From the NCBI RefSeq assembly GCF_000149955.1, contig NC_031000.1:1687163-1751162 (forward strand): a stretch of 64,000 nucleotides of DNA, written 5' to 3'. Made by a program: the position numbers and the translations under genes. This DNA comes from Fusarium oxysporum f. sp. lycopersici 4287. Its lineage: Eukaryota; Ascomycota; Sordariomycetes; Hypocreales; Nectriaceae. Shown here in pieces: positions 21,429-32,634 of this stretch. The notes under the pieces are model-generated. The model saw only the letters and a list, made by a program, of their open reading frames with translations. It was not told where the DNA came from and did not search any database. The stretch's first letter is position 1. Each line of letters begins with the position of its first letter.

Positions 21429-21777
21429 TTAAATCGGCTTCCACGTCTTGGCGTCCATCTCACGAACAATAACATCCCACACACACCGCAGCATCGTCCA
21501 AAACTTGTCTTTAGGCAGCCCGCAAACCACATACTGCATAAAGGTCCGTTGTCCAGCATCGACAAACTCGTGACCACCTGGCAAACGGTATCTTCAAGCA
21601 TGTGGCAGTCAAATTCGGCCTTACCCGTCGACGATCTTGTAGATAGCCTTAGCTAAGACGTTTACGGGCTTGGAGGCTAGGGGAGAGCGGTATCCGAAAG
21701 CGAAGATGATACCGGAGTCTATGTCGGTTGGGAAGCAGGTGGGTAGGCTGCGCCACGCGTGACGTTCCACATGCTCT
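21429..21777 (-). pseudogene. C-terminal coding remnant of an unrecognised protein
   Basis: The minus strand from about 21777 reads HVERHAWRSLPTCFPTDIDS, then GIIFAFGYRSPLASKPVNVL and AKAIYKIVDG, to a GTAAGG donor at 21624. After a gap of only 33 bp it continues YRLPGGHEFVDAGQRTFMQY, VVCGLPKDKFWTMLRCVWDV, IVREMDAKTWKPI and a TAA at 21431-21429. Both parts look strongly coding. A 33-nt intron would be unusually short, so a decayed gene is equally possible. Upstream exons could not be traced, and the family is not recognised. Confidence 0.45.
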
Positions 21778-22545
21778 CAGAGCGCTGGTATTTCTTGGTG
21801 CAAGTCCAAATACAGGCGAGGATGCCAAATGAAGCTCTAACGGGGAACAGATGAAATTTGCCAAGGATAGAAAAGGAACGAAGGGTCAGCGACGGTAACA
21901 GGCAGGGAAACAAGATATAGGGACTAGTCAATATTCTTTTTATCGTGCTGCGTATCCGCGCACGCAAGCACAGACATCCGAGATCCAGGCACGGGCAGTT
22001 CTCCTTAGGCGTCGTTTGTTACTGACACGAATATTAGGAACAATCCTCAGTGTCACTAGTCGCAAATACCAGCAGTCCAGGCTTGAAGAGGATGGACTGC
22101 AATTTTTGTCCAGGATCCTCAGCTTTTCTTAAACGAACGAAGTGCAACCTGGAGCCGACCTAATGACCATGACGCCATACTCTAAGAGCTTCCTCAAGGT
22201 CAAGCGGAACGGTATTACCTAGCAGATCGTCATTGACGAGGTGATGCAGCAGGTGCGTTGAATGCTGGCTGGGCGACGACTTGCAGCAAAACCCACCTCG
22301 CAGGATGTCCGGAGATGCGCTTCTTATCAAGGGCTCATCGGCATAGTCGGAACGCGATGAGGAATACGAGATGTTACATGAGGTGTCTTTGAAAGACTTC
22401 ACCTACATGGATGCCGACGTTTGGGACAACTTTCAACAGGGGACGGGCATAACGAGGTCCACGAACAACCGTCGCAACGGCCAATACCGCGGGACAATAT
22501 CGCATTTGAAGCATTGCCGGAAGGATGTAGTAGCACCGCCGCCAG
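21778..22545. other. Stretch before assembly gap, no supported gene
   Basis: Protein-like minus-strand frames occur (22402-22160: DYADEPLIRSASPDILRGGF), but no start, intron chain or domain can be defended. Confidence 0.35.
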
Positions 22546-22705
22546 NNNNNNNNNNNNNNNNNNNNNNNNNNNNNNNNNNNNNNNNNNNNNNNNNNNNNNN
22601 NNNNNNNNNNNNNNNNNNNNNNNNNNNNNNNNNNNNNNNNNNNNNNNNNNNNNNNNNNNNNNNNNNNNNNNNNNNNNNNNNNNNNNNNNNNNNNNNNNNN
22701 NNNNN
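22546..22705. other. Assembly gap (160 N)
   Basis: Run of 160 unknown bases. The non-round length suggests a sized gap within a scaffold. Confidence 0.99.
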
Positions 22706-23591
22706 TCAGGATACAGATTGTTAGTCTGAAAGTCCTAGATTTAGACTTCAAAGTGCTAGATGAAATCATCTCGAGGTTTAAACCCGAGAAGGAGTCTAAT
22801 CTCAATAATACACAATCAAGTTTAATAAACCAATACTTTCACCCAGCGCTACTGCGCAATATAAACAACAAATCCACGGTCTCAGCGAAGGCTAACACCC
22901 ATGCACTGCCAAACAGGATGCCGACATGTCACACTCAAGGCTATAGAAAGGTTCGTCTACAAGGCAGCTCTCGATGGGCTCTACTTGCTGCTTTTGAGTA
23001 CTTCATCGAGGAACACCTAGCCTTTGAACAAGACAGGCTCCATCCAAGAGACAGGTCGATCGACAACCTCACGATCAGTGAGGACAATGTTAACCTCTTC
23101 TAATCTTTTGTTAGTTGACGTGGACCTGGATATTGTAAATTTACCAAAGACTGCATCATGAGCATATGTGTAAATAAGGAAAAGATCTTACAGATCAGAA
23201 GGTTTACAAATCACAGCGGTGACTATTTCCATACGATAAGCCGTAGGAGGGCAAGCAAGGCCAGAGCGGTATTCTAGAGGGTGATGGACCTACGAGATGC
23301 GTGGACGGGCCCGAAAGATTACGGGAGTAACATAATACAGACACTGCATGCTATTCATGCGTGCAGTACAAAGATGCTCAGTCGGACTCGATGCTAGGTT
23401 CGATTGCTTGCTGCCGATTTACCTCTACGTAGTTGATGGTCGTGGCTGACTGCGTCACGATCCGGGATCAATGTTATTCACAAAACCATAGTATTCCGCA
23501 GCTACTGTATTGCTCGCATACCCTTCCTCAAACTTCTGGTTTCCTTCCATAAACTGAGCAACTAATGATATATTAGCATGTAGACCCGAAG
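22706..23591. other. Intergenic stretch, no supported gene
   Basis: A plus-strand frame of 116 codons (22753-23103) has no recognisable domain; nothing else stands out. Confidence 0.4.
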
Positions 23592-24957
23592 TCAAAGGCG
23601 GGCTGCGTACATTGGCCAGTAGGCATGAATGTTTGGATCATTCAACTCTTTTCTCACATCAACTAAAAGAACATTGACTTCCTCGATAGTCCAATCAAGG
23701 CCCCTCGTTAATGGTGCTAAACTGATTGATTCAAGAACAAGGTTCGTGTTCTCATTGTTCCATGCTCCGAGGTCCTTGTATTTTTTGTCCTTGGGCCAGC
23801 GGTTTGACGGCCACTTGAAACGAGTTTCGACGATACTGGTGAATCCAACTTTGCCCATAATCCCCTTCAAATCTTTGGTTGGTATGTACGGGCGACCCAA
23901 TTTGACCGCTGCTTCACGTAGAAGCTTACACCATTTCGATAGTGCATGTGCTTCGGTAAGAGTACCGTCGTCAGACTCCATGAAAGCATCAATATCTTGG
24001 AGTTCGACGTAGCCGCCTGGAGCAAGATTACTAGCCAAGTTAGGGCTAACCTATAGGCAATACTGGGCCTCAAGTGAAACTTACTCAAAGATTTTGCGTA
24101 GATAGTCCTCCCAGTTCTGAATGCTCATGTTCATCATTCTGCTGTGAATGTAAGTAAACGGCGCAGAATAATTCCACTCCTCGTCAATATCGTCGATCTG
24201 AAACTCCACATTGGCAGGGACACTAGTCAACTGTTAGTCACTATTTGGCTCCCAAAGAGTAGCTCAGACAGTACAAGTTAGGCTGAATGGGAGAAAGGTC
24301 GATCCCGCGAACCTATATATGCTGTCAGCTATGAGCATCTTCAGCTCTGGGATGCTTCCCTTACCTCGGCCTCGGGATGATCATCTGCAAAGTCAATTGC
24401 CCAAATACCTGTACCAGTGCCCACGTCGAGAACTCGTTCGACATTGGAACCGGGTAGGTTTGGTGGGGCGAGACCAAGTTTGTTGTCGAAGGTTCGGAGA
24501 AACAAATGGTGCTGCAGGTCTAAACAATTTTAGCATCAAAATTAAACGGTGGGTGAGCTGCGTAAGTTTACCTAGCCTTTCATTCTCTCGCTCGTCGTTG
24601 GGAAGGTTGTACTCTAGAGTTGGTATGTATTAGTAGGAAATATCTGTAGGATAAGGAAGGTTAACCCACTTCCATCCTTGAATCGATGATACGTTCTCCC
24701 GTTTTCGTGTCGGTAGTCAAGAATGGAGCTTCTCAGGCTTGCGGTTGAGGATGCCGTTTCCTATGCCCAGGGTTTATGTCAGTGATCTGACCTCTTTTTA
24801 AAAGGAAACGATCAAGGGGCTACCCATACATCTCCAAGAGAAGAGTCTTGATCGCCAGTATCCTAGACTCAAGGTTAGCTCATGCTTGTATTGTTTGTAG
24901 TTAGGATTGAACATTATCATCGGGAGCTACGATAACATCTCCGTTGGTTGCTGCCAT
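23592..24957 (-). CDS. LaeA-like SAM-dependent methyltransferase (second, eight exons)
   Basis: The exon chain read from ATG at 24957 is 24957-24931, 24862-24830, 24760-24670, 24613-24572, 24519-24365, 24312-24275, 24222-24085 and 24030-23592. All introns are GT-AG, 51-69 bp, and the total is 963 nt, 320 aa, in frame throughout. The first donor (24930) is the least certain. The protein has the family's acidic N-terminus (DTGDQDSSLGD, ETASSTASLRSSILDYRHEN), GRTYHRFKDGKYNLPNDE, motif I RVLDVGTGTGIWAIDFAD, GIDLSPIQPNFVPANVEFQI, YIHSRMMNMSIQNWEDYL and APGGYVELQDID. Relatives methylate fungal metabolites or act in LaeA-like regulation; the substrate is unknown. No biosynthetic core enzyme lies nearby. 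Confidence 0.88.
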
Positions 24958-26093
24958 TGTGTTGAATCTGAATGGTCTTTATACGCGTGTGTTAGTTCGT
25001 TTGTCAACGAGCCGGATTGTAGGCTGAACAGAGCATTGCAGTCAGCATTCCCCTCACAAAAAGGCGGCGAGTCGGCCAGCTTTTAATACCTTAACCCCCT
25101 TGTTGCCAAGCTTGAGCGGGGACCAATTACGTCTAAGCTAGATTACGTTGTTCTCTCTCATCTCAGCAGATGCCCCGCCGGAGTGTTGGGCGGAGTGTTG
25201 GACCAACAAATATACAAGGATTATATGTTCTCCATCCAATCCCACATGCTTGCAGATGCAGAGGTCGGTATCTGCCAAGGAAAAGCCTATACTCCGAGTG
25301 AAAGCCGGCTAATAATCCATTGAAAATTGAGGCGTGTTCGGTCAGCATAGAATATCAAAAAGAAAAGAAAAAGAAACTGTGGTGTTGGCCAGGCGACAAG
25401 GAGAATCGACAGTCGCGTTGCGATAAGGGGAAATTGATGGCCGCGTTACATCCCATCTACGAGGAATCGGGGCCGCGGCCAAGGAAACATGAGGTCTGAA
25501 CGGCCCTGCCAGAGTCATATCGGAACAATAAGGCATCTTGAACCTGCAGGAGGTGGTTGCAGACTTTGCGGTCCGCTTACAAACCAACTACGGGGATTCA
25601 ACGGGGCGGTTTAACGCAATACGGCACATACGGCACATGACTATCGTTTATTTACTGACGGAAGCATACATGGCGTTAACATCTTGTTAGATATGTAACA
25701 ATTTTGATAGCCGTTAAAGGGCAAAGGATCGACCAGGCGAATGGTGTGGATGACGAGGGCCACAGTCCTTGCCGTGCAGTACCCAAATTCGCAGTTTACC
25801 AGAGTTCAGGCTCTAGAGTGAGCAAGGTACACCCCTTAGACTTTGGCGGTGGTCAGGATTTGCCAGAAGCATTTCAAGATGCATTATTTTCAAGCTCAAT
25901 TCAAACCAATTCCTATCAGCGCTTCTATAACGACTTTTAGATACCTTCGATTCCTTTCCTTCCACCAACCCGATTTCCTAAGCTCAGTAACATGAATTGG
26001 AAACATAGGCCGAAAATCGACGATGGTCATTGCCATCTTCGTCCAATTGCCTACTGACGCAGAATATATCTGCCACTACCACGAACATCGCTA
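24958..26093. other. Intergenic stretch, no supported gene
   Basis: Contains the presumed promoter of the methyltransferase. Frames of 60-81 codons at 25163-25940 look random. Confidence 0.45.
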
Positions 26094-27335
26094 TTAAGCA
26101 GACCACCGACCAATATTTTCATCATCACTGTCATCGCTTACATCTGCCAACCAACTTTTGCAATGATACTCCTCAGAGAAATCTGCCTGGTATGTGATGC
26201 AAGGTGAAGACAAGTTAGAAGATAAACCATCCGGCTGAAGAGTTCTCTCAAACTTCCAATAAATGGTTGCCATGACTCTCGCAGGGTCTGCTTGAAGAGC
26301 TGCCAGGGAAGCCGTAAATCGCAATCGAGCAAGACACTTAGTGAGGAAAATCGCAACAGCATCGTCATAGCCTTCACTCGGCCAGTGCGCAAAGTCTGAT
26401 GGTGCGGCCTCTTGAAAATGCTGCAGTTGGCATAGCATTGCCCGCGTCGTCATACCTTCGGGGGTCTGCCGATCCGAAAACTCTGCTTCAAGAACAGCAT
26501 AATCTCGCAGTTGAAGATGCGTTTGGAGGTCATGAAGGCGTAGTTCGAGCCACTGAGCGCCACTATCGTATCGTTTGCGTGGTTTACTGGTCGACGATTC
26601 GATATAGGCAAGGAGAGACCATGTGTAGACTTCGACGCCATATTGATTGAGGCATTGCACATCCCAAAGGGCAAATACGTTTGAGGGCCTCGAGTGATTG
26701 AAAAGTCCACAGGCCAGCAATGCACTTTGGTTGAATCGAATCAGCAAGTGAGTCAGAGGAGGACTGTTGTTCGGAGACACATTGTCTTTGAGCGAGGGAG
26801 TGGCAGACGCGTGTATAATTTCGTCGTCCTCTTGACGGCCGTAGTTCGCGCGTGAGAGGGCAATGCTATTGCCCCCAAGAGTGACTGGCTGACAGGGAGA
26901 AGGAATTCGAGAGAAAGCGCTTGACTGTGGTGGCTCATCTTCCAATTGTCCTCTCATCCGGGTCGTAGGGATAGGATCCATGAGTGAGTGTGATTGAATT
27001 TCGTCGCGGCTTGGAGGAGTTGTGGCGCCCTGAGTTAGGCTGTTTGGCGGGGCTATTAGGCCCCCCCTGTTGCTTGTGGTCTCAGCCATTGCAGAGAGAG
27101 GAAGCAAAAGCTTCGTTGCAGACAGTAACTTGAAAGAGGTTTCCAAGCTGCATTCTAAAGACGATGTCTTTAGTATTTGTAGACAACGTTGCATCACTGC
27201 TGGCAAGCCTGGAGCCCGTTCATCAGGGGCTAAATTACTTGCTCGGCTGTCTGTTCCCTGCAAATGATCTGCCTGCTCTGCCGTCCCGGACCCGCTAAGG
27301 CGCATTTGGTTGCATACTGATGGACGGGTCAACAT
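26094..27335 (-). CDS. Uncharacterised fungal protein (413 aa, single exon)
   Basis: Open frame from ATG 27335 (MLTRPSVCNQMRLSGSG) to 26094, no introns needed. The N-terminal half is serine/proline rich and probably disordered. The C-terminal half looks folded: LTHLLIRFNQSALLACGLFN, DVQCLNQYGVEVYTWSLLAY, WLELRLHDLQTHLQLRDYAV, GYDDAVAIFLTKCLARLRFT. It ends in an acidic stretch (DVSDDSDDENIG). No signal peptide, membrane helix or catalytic motif is visible, and I cannot assign a family. A later start (MAETTSNRGGLIAPP, about residue 82) is possible. Confidence 0.6.
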   Translation of the reverse strand: MLTRPSVCNQMRLSGSGTAEQADHLQGTDSRASNLAPDERAPGLPAVMQRCLQILKTSSLECSLETSFKLLSATKLLLPLSAMAETTSNRGGLIAPPNSLTQGATTPPSRDEIQSHSLMDPIPTTRMRGQLEDEPPQSSAFSRIPSPCQPVTLGGNSIALSRANYGRQEDDEIIHASATPSLKDNVSPNNSPPLTHLLIRFNQSALLACGLFNHSRPSNVFALWDVQCLNQYGVEVYTWSLLAYIESSTSKPRKRYDSGAQWLELRLHDLQTHLQLRDYAVLEAEFSDRQTPEGMTTRAMLCQLQHFQEAAPSDFAHWPSEGYDDAVAIFLTKCLARLRFTASLAALQADPARVMATIYWKFERTLQPDGLSSNLSSPCITYQADFSEEYHCKSWLADVSDDSDDENIGRWSA

Positions 27336-28729
27336 TCCGGTAGCCAAAAGCAAAACAGTTGTTTAAGCCAGCCACAGCTGCATTAACGTGCTTAGCTTAG
27401 TTAGCAATCACCGTTTTGTCCCAACGGGCCACTGTCCCAACCCCCCTCGAGCTGATACAGTGCCTGCATCAGACTGGATATTTCTGCAATCAAGCCACAC
27501 CGGCCAAGTTGTGTGGTTCGTCAACCGACGCAAGTTGTTGAACAAAATCATTGGGTTGTGGTGTGCCGTACGTAGTGTGCTTAAAAGATAGAAAGTCAGG
27601 CCATTAATAGTGAGCAGCAGTAGTGAGTTGGTTGATGGTTTTCTTTTTCTTTTTATTTTTTTTTCTTTTTTTCCTTTTTTGTTTTCTTTTTTGATGCGGG
27701 TATTCCATTCCGCATAGTTACTTAAAGTATACAGCTTGGTTACTAACACAATTGTTTCTGGGGCCGTGAAGATCATGCTTATCCTGCGACACTTCCCTTC
27801 AGCGATGCAAGAGCTTTGCATTGAGATGGTAATGCATAAGATGGGTATTGTCCAAGCTGGGGTTTGCCAGGGTTGTGAGATAAGCTGCTTCAGCACTCGT
27901 ATCGTTCTGATTGGGCTAGGCCGGCCCCCACCAAATCCGTGTTGTAAGACGAGGCTAGTCAAATAAAACGCTAGGGCGTCTCGATTCGTCTAGTCAGCCT
28001 TGTCTCCGCGCTTTTCCCTCTTTCCCTTTCCCTCTCTTTCCCGTTCTCCCTTATCAACACCATACGACGTCGACGGCACAATATGGGAAAATTACTGTGC
28101 TTCAAGCAGTAGTCTCATCGACCCCGTCATCCTTCATGACATCGTTCTTACACGGGTCATCATCATTCCCTTCACCTCTTTCGTGTGATGTTGATTTCAT
28201 AATGGCCATCATATCGTGATTGGTAAGAGGCTCAATAGCCACCTCGGTCGGGGTTTTGTCGAAGCGTTGAAGCCATCGTCCGATGTTGCGTATGGAATTG
28301 AGAGGGAAACGAGAGACAGCTTGAGCTGTAGAACGGTGCGCGAACCGCAGGGGAAGGGCAGATAGTATGATCTGCATTGGCGTCAGCAATGTACTTGACG
28401 CTTTCCGGGGGCCGGAAGTCATCCGTTGCGACGGCAGGTTGGACTAAGCCTAATAAAGATGGAACTTGCATTGCCAAGAAAAGTCCCACGTCTAGTGTGA
28501 CCAATGCTTCATGTTCGCTGCCGTATTAATTGTGCCATCTTGACGCTAATCAGCTGAATCTCCTTTTCATGGGCCAAGATCGACCCACCCACGTTTTCTT
28601 ACGATTCACTCTTCGGATGCCAGCCGCCACCTGAGCTTTCTTTGAGCCATCCCGCCTCCATTTCTTTTTCTCTATTTCGTTTTCCAATTTGTTGGTCCCC
28701 ACACCCCCGAGAAGATATTTTTCATCAGC
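27336..28729. other. Intergenic stretch with pyrimidine tract
   Basis: No gene supported. It holds a T/C-rich tract at 27639-27692 and a CT-rich leader-like stretch at 28005-28055. The 28730 gene probably has its promoter at the right end. Confidence 0.4.
27639..27692 (+). repeat. Polypyrimidine (T-rich) tract
   Basis: About 54 bases, almost all T with scattered C, A and G. A low-complexity tract with no assigned function. Confidence 0.8.
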
Positions 28730-29661
28730 ATGGACAATATCATATTCAGCTCGGGTAGGCCGCAGCCGCCGATGCCGCGACAGCCAAAGCCCAGTCGATC
28801 GCCCGAGTCAGTCAGTCTGATCAAGACCTTTCTGAGAGCGCTACCTAAAGGGGAAGAAGATTGGGATGACAAAGCGCCACGCACCCAAGAGCAAATCGAA
28901 CAATTGCGTCTAGACCTAACTTTGAGCAAACTCGTGCGCGAAGGACGTGCTAAGATGAAACCGAAAACGCTTCTTCAATCGTTTGCCGAGGACATGCGGC
29001 ATTACTTCGTAATCTAGAATCACAGATCCACAAGTTTCGTCTTCATTGCATTGGGAGACGTTGCGATCAAATCGGATCTTCCGGTGAGGGAGGTCGATGA
29101 GATGACGATGGCATATACAGGAGCCCAAAGATCCGCAGTGAGGACCTTACGACTTGGCGTCCGACGGTGGATCAAAGCTTCGGATACATTGCGTCAGTCG
29201 TGGCTTCCCCGAGCGGACGAGCTCCCTCTCCGTCGTGAGTGCCTACAGGTCATTTTATACAGATGAGAGTACTCAATGCCAGCAGGGAGGAGCTTCGTTC
29301 ACATAATGAAGAAAATTCCAGATGAAGATATTGGAATCTTGCGTGAGATGACGGTTGAAGGAGATCAGGCGGTGCTAGCAGATGTCAAAGTCTATATCCC
29401 CAAGAAACAGCTACCATCAAGCTCACTCCGTATACCCAACATCATATACGAGCTTCATGGCGGCAAACTCAGGTGAGATACACCGGCTAGCTTCAGGTAC
29501 AGTACTGACTTGACAGCCTGGTTGATATTGAACGCCACCTCGCAGTTCCTACAGCCAGTAACGCCAGGGTCGGAGACGATGACGATGACTCCACCAACCA
29601 CAACATGATGCAGGTCATGGAAGGATTTGTTGTAGCTACACGAGAACCAGTTCGTAAATAG
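28730..29661 (+). CDS. Uncharacterised multi-exon fungal gene (splicing partly resolved)
   Basis: ATG 28730 opens MDNIIFSSGRPQPPMPRQPK, then LIKTFLRALPKGEEDWDDKA and a Lys/Glu-rich helix (TQEQIEQLRLDLTLSKLVRE). Protein-like sequence continues near 28985-29075 in another frame (LRNLESQIHKFRLHCIGRRC), so an intron lies between. Further exons are likely at 29103-29236 (GTGAGT donor at 29237) and up to 29472 (IMKKIPDEDIGILREM, VYIPKKQLPSSSLRIPNIIY). The last intron is 29473-29516, and the final exon reads SLVDIERHLAVPTASN, GDDDDDSTNHN, ending at TAG 29659-29661. I do not recognise the family. The 3' end overlaps the next, opposite-strand frame by 26 bp. Confidence 0.45.
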
Positions 29662-30355
29662 CTAGAGAGAACTTCGTGTAGGGAACACAAGCTACCAGCC
29701 TGCCATCGAAATACAGCTCCTGATCAGGCTTCCAAATCTCCTGCTGCGAGACATAATTTCCGCGCCTCATTCGAAACCGTGCTTCGTACTGTGACAAGAG
29801 AATGGCACGGCCCAGATACCCTTCCGGGATTTCTGCACTATGTCCTTCGGAGAGCTGAAATACCTGAGGTTCCCGCACCCTTGGTCCGATTTTCAGGCCC
29901 GCTAACTGGACTAAATTGGCCTGGAGAACGGCATCAGCGACAGCAGAGAGCGCCAGGGTTTGTACGCATACTTGATTCTGAAGGATCTCGTACATGTCAA
30001 CGCATGATTTGGGCGGGTCGTAACGCTGAAGGCCAGGTTTCTTCTCGGCGGGTCTGGGTTGCAACATCACGATTTCAGGCATTGCTTCCTGTCGAAGTCT
30101 CTGCAGGTTTTCGTCAAGGGTGTGGAATCCAAACAAGGGCCGTGTCTGAGAGCCGGTCGCTCGATCCACATCCGGCGTGTGATCAGCCATCTGCTTGAAT
30201 ACGGGTGGCTCTGTGAGCGGTACTGGGAGCCTTGACCAACACAAAAGCCTCGCATTAGCTAGAAGATCTCGAGGTTGGGGTATCTGCATGGTTGCCTCAG
30301 GCGCGAATATTGGGCTCTTGCGAGAATGCCGGGGTCGTTGCGATAGAGCCAACAT
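29636..30355 (-). CDS. Uncharacterised protein (up to 239 aa)
   Basis: Single open frame with ATG at 30355. A second plausible start is MADHTPDVDRATGS near 30188, just after a possible AG acceptor. Content after that start: RPLFGFHTLDENLQRLRQEA, CVDMYEILQNQVCVQTLALS, YLGRAILLSQYEARFRMRRG, VSQQEIWKPDQELYFDGRLV. It is soluble, without a recognised domain. It is convergent with and slightly overlapping the previous gene, so one of the two 3' ends may be misplaced. Confidence 0.45.
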   Translation of the reverse strand: MLALSQRPRHSRKSPIFAPEATMQIPQPRDLLANARLLCWSRLPVPLTEPPVFKQMADHTPDVDRATGSQTRPLFGFHTLDENLQRLRQEAMPEIVMLQPRPAEKKPGLQRYDPPKSCVDMYEILQNQVCVQTLALSAVADAVLQANLVQLAGLKIGPRVREPQVFQLSEGHSAEIPEGYLGRAILLSQYEARFRMRRGNYVSQQEIWKPDQELYFDGRLVACVPYTKFSLAIYELVLV

Positions 30356-30872
30356 CTTTCATGCCCCCCAAGACTTGAGATGCGATCGTCATTGGCGTAT
30401 GGTGAGACAAGAGATAACAGCTTCGGGGTGGAGGAATGTATTGGTCATCGTGGCAGGCTCTTAGCTTTACCTCCAGCTTACGAGGAATACCATTTGCGGT
30501 TAAGTCATGATCCTCATGCTCGCCGGATATTAGAGCAAGCTCGGCTGATGCGCAAAGTCGGAAGTCTTTCCTATTTTAGGTGGGGAATGTCTTGGCAACC
30601 AAGTCACTCGCATTTAGCTGAAGGTTATGTGTAGGGTTTCTCCTGATTTCTCTGGAAAAGCAGCGCGATCCTGGCGACAAGACGCTTCTTGGACATGTTT
30701 GTTCATAATCTCTTTCCCAACCAACTCGCCAGGTTTGCGACCGAGAAAATCCGCTGATTTCCGCCGGGCAACGCCTCGTGTGCAGGTGGACATATTGCTG
30801 TTAGGTATTCTTTGGTTCATGCATCTTGCGGCCCGCTCGTCTCCGTCACCTTTCGTACTGTCAGTATCCAGT

Positions 30873-31092
30873 ATGGATCACAAGATCTTTCAATATGGGC
30901 TGATCAAGGGCACGCGGGGCTTTTCTTCTCTAAACAACGATGATTTCGCGTACTTTACACGCAACGGTACTATCGGCTCTGTGCGAAACGACGACGGGCG
31001 GTTCCTCGCAGTGCTACAGTCGCAGTTGCACCGTTTCGACATCGAGAAACAGCATATCCAACACATTTCAACGAAAAGTGGCTTTGAAGTGT
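30873..31092 (+). CDS. Possible coding exon, uncharacterised
   Basis: ATG 30873 (MDHKIFQYGLIKGTRGFSS) runs through DDFAYFTRNGTIGSVRNDDG and RFLAVLQSQLHRFDIEKQHI to a stop at 31092-31094. A GTGTAA donor-like site precedes the stop, and protein-like sequence follows 31140. Exon linkage could not be settled, and the family is not recognised. Confidence 0.3.
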
Positions 31093-31537
31093 AAGATTGA
31101 ATATTATGATCAGACATTACGCTGACTACCACTAAGCTACATACAATTCTTGGGTTGGCGACGTTTTGTTGAGTTACCGTGGGAAGGAGACTCTTGCATG
31201 GCAACGGCAGAGCTCCTAAAAGGACTAAAGAATGTCAACGTTCAGCTTCGAAAGGGTACACCGTCATTACTCTTGGGACAGCTTCACCAGAGCCTCTCAC
31301 ATACGCGCTTGATGACCAGGATATCTATACGGTTCTTTGCGACCCAGCGATGTACAAATGATTCGTTGTTGTATTCAGCGCTGATGGCGAGCATCAGACC
31401 TAGATGCGGGCGATTTCAAGCCTCTGGCATACCGTGGTCCTTTGCGCAAGATTAACGAGGCTCACACTTTGCAGTCCGCAAGCTCAGGTGGACTGGTATG
31501 CACGACGAAAATAAGGTAACTACCTCTTGCTGGTGGG

Positions 31538-31933
31538 ATGGCTCCGCTGAAGCTAAGGTCAAGTAGCCCTGAACTCTTACGCAATGACTCTCAACGAACG
31601 GGTAATGCCATCGACAGAGAAACATCAGCAGAATTGCGTGTACCGAGCGACAGCAACGATCAACAGAGCAGCCACCATACCGATGCACATAGCGAACCGA
31701 CGGACGATACTATGGGGTCGTCTGCGCAAGTTTCACAACCGTCCAGTATCGAAGAGATGGAACAACTCATAGAGGCGTGCTTGCGCGAGAATCGGACGTC
31801 GCCATATGAGTTGGCCGAACTCTGTAAGATGTTCCTTGGACACGCGCCCAAAGACCTATGTAGAATGTGGTATCGGGTGAAGGAAAGACTGAAAAGAAAG
31901 AACCTGAGCGCATTGTCGTCCTTACGAGGGTAG
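31538..31933 (+). CDS. Small uncharacterised protein (131 aa)
   Basis: ATG 31538, single frame. The N-terminus is Ser/Asp-rich and probably disordered; the C-terminal 65 residues look helical and basic (SSIEEMEQLIEACLRENRTS, YELAELCKMFLGHAPKDLCR, MWYRVKERLKRKNLSAL). It might be a small DNA-associated or regulatory protein, but no domain is recognised. Confidence 0.4.
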   Translation: MAPLKLRSSSPELLRNDSQRTGNAIDRETSAELRVPSDSNDQQSSHHTDAHSEPTDDTMGSSAQVSQPSSIEEMEQLIEACLRENRTSPYELAELCKMFLGHAPKDLCRMWYRVKERLKRKNLSALSSLRG

Positions 31934-32634
31934 GTTTGTCTTTGTAATGTTTAATTGCATCAGGAGCTAACATGCTGCTGAGATCAGCGTCTTGCAAGGC
32001 TAAACTACGAATGGGGCAGGAGGTGGATGAGACATCTATTTTCGTCAGACAGTAAACAAGCACCGAGGAGAAGAAACATAATTAAAATCCTGTAATTTGA
32101 TTCATGATGTAGAACAAAACCGCTCATTATGATTCTGGTGGCTTTAGACAGAAAATAGAACTATGACTCCCTCAGGCAGTCATCGAACGGCCACGAACTT
32201 AGGTGGCAAATTGCCAAACACCGGGAAGTAGGGTATCTGAATAATCCATGTCAGGAGTTCCCCGACGCCACTTCAACCAACACTGTTGGCGGGAACTAAT
32301 TAGCGCGATTGGGTTCTTATCGTAGTTTTGCCATACGCCAGGGTCTCTACCAAATCCACAAATTCGTGGGCGCTCGGAACTGTTCCACGGATCTTTCGTA
32401 AAGCGCTAAAGACGGGCCGGCGGACTTGAGGTAGTTTTGTATAATCCCCAGTCATAAGCGAGACCCAGTGTTGAGCAACTATGCCAACTCCAATCGCCAA
32501 TGAAGAGACCATGGATCTGATGGGTGACAGGCTTAAATAAGGCCCGGCTTCCACTTCCAGTCGCTCATCATGACGCTTCAACCACCCTGAGTGCAGCCTA
32601 CGAATACTCTACGATCGACTTCTTTGAAACAAAC
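31934..32634. other. Intergenic stretch, no supported gene
   Basis: No gene supported. The right part presumably holds the promoter and leader of the membrane protein gene (TTAAATAAGG near 32532). Confidence 0.4.
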
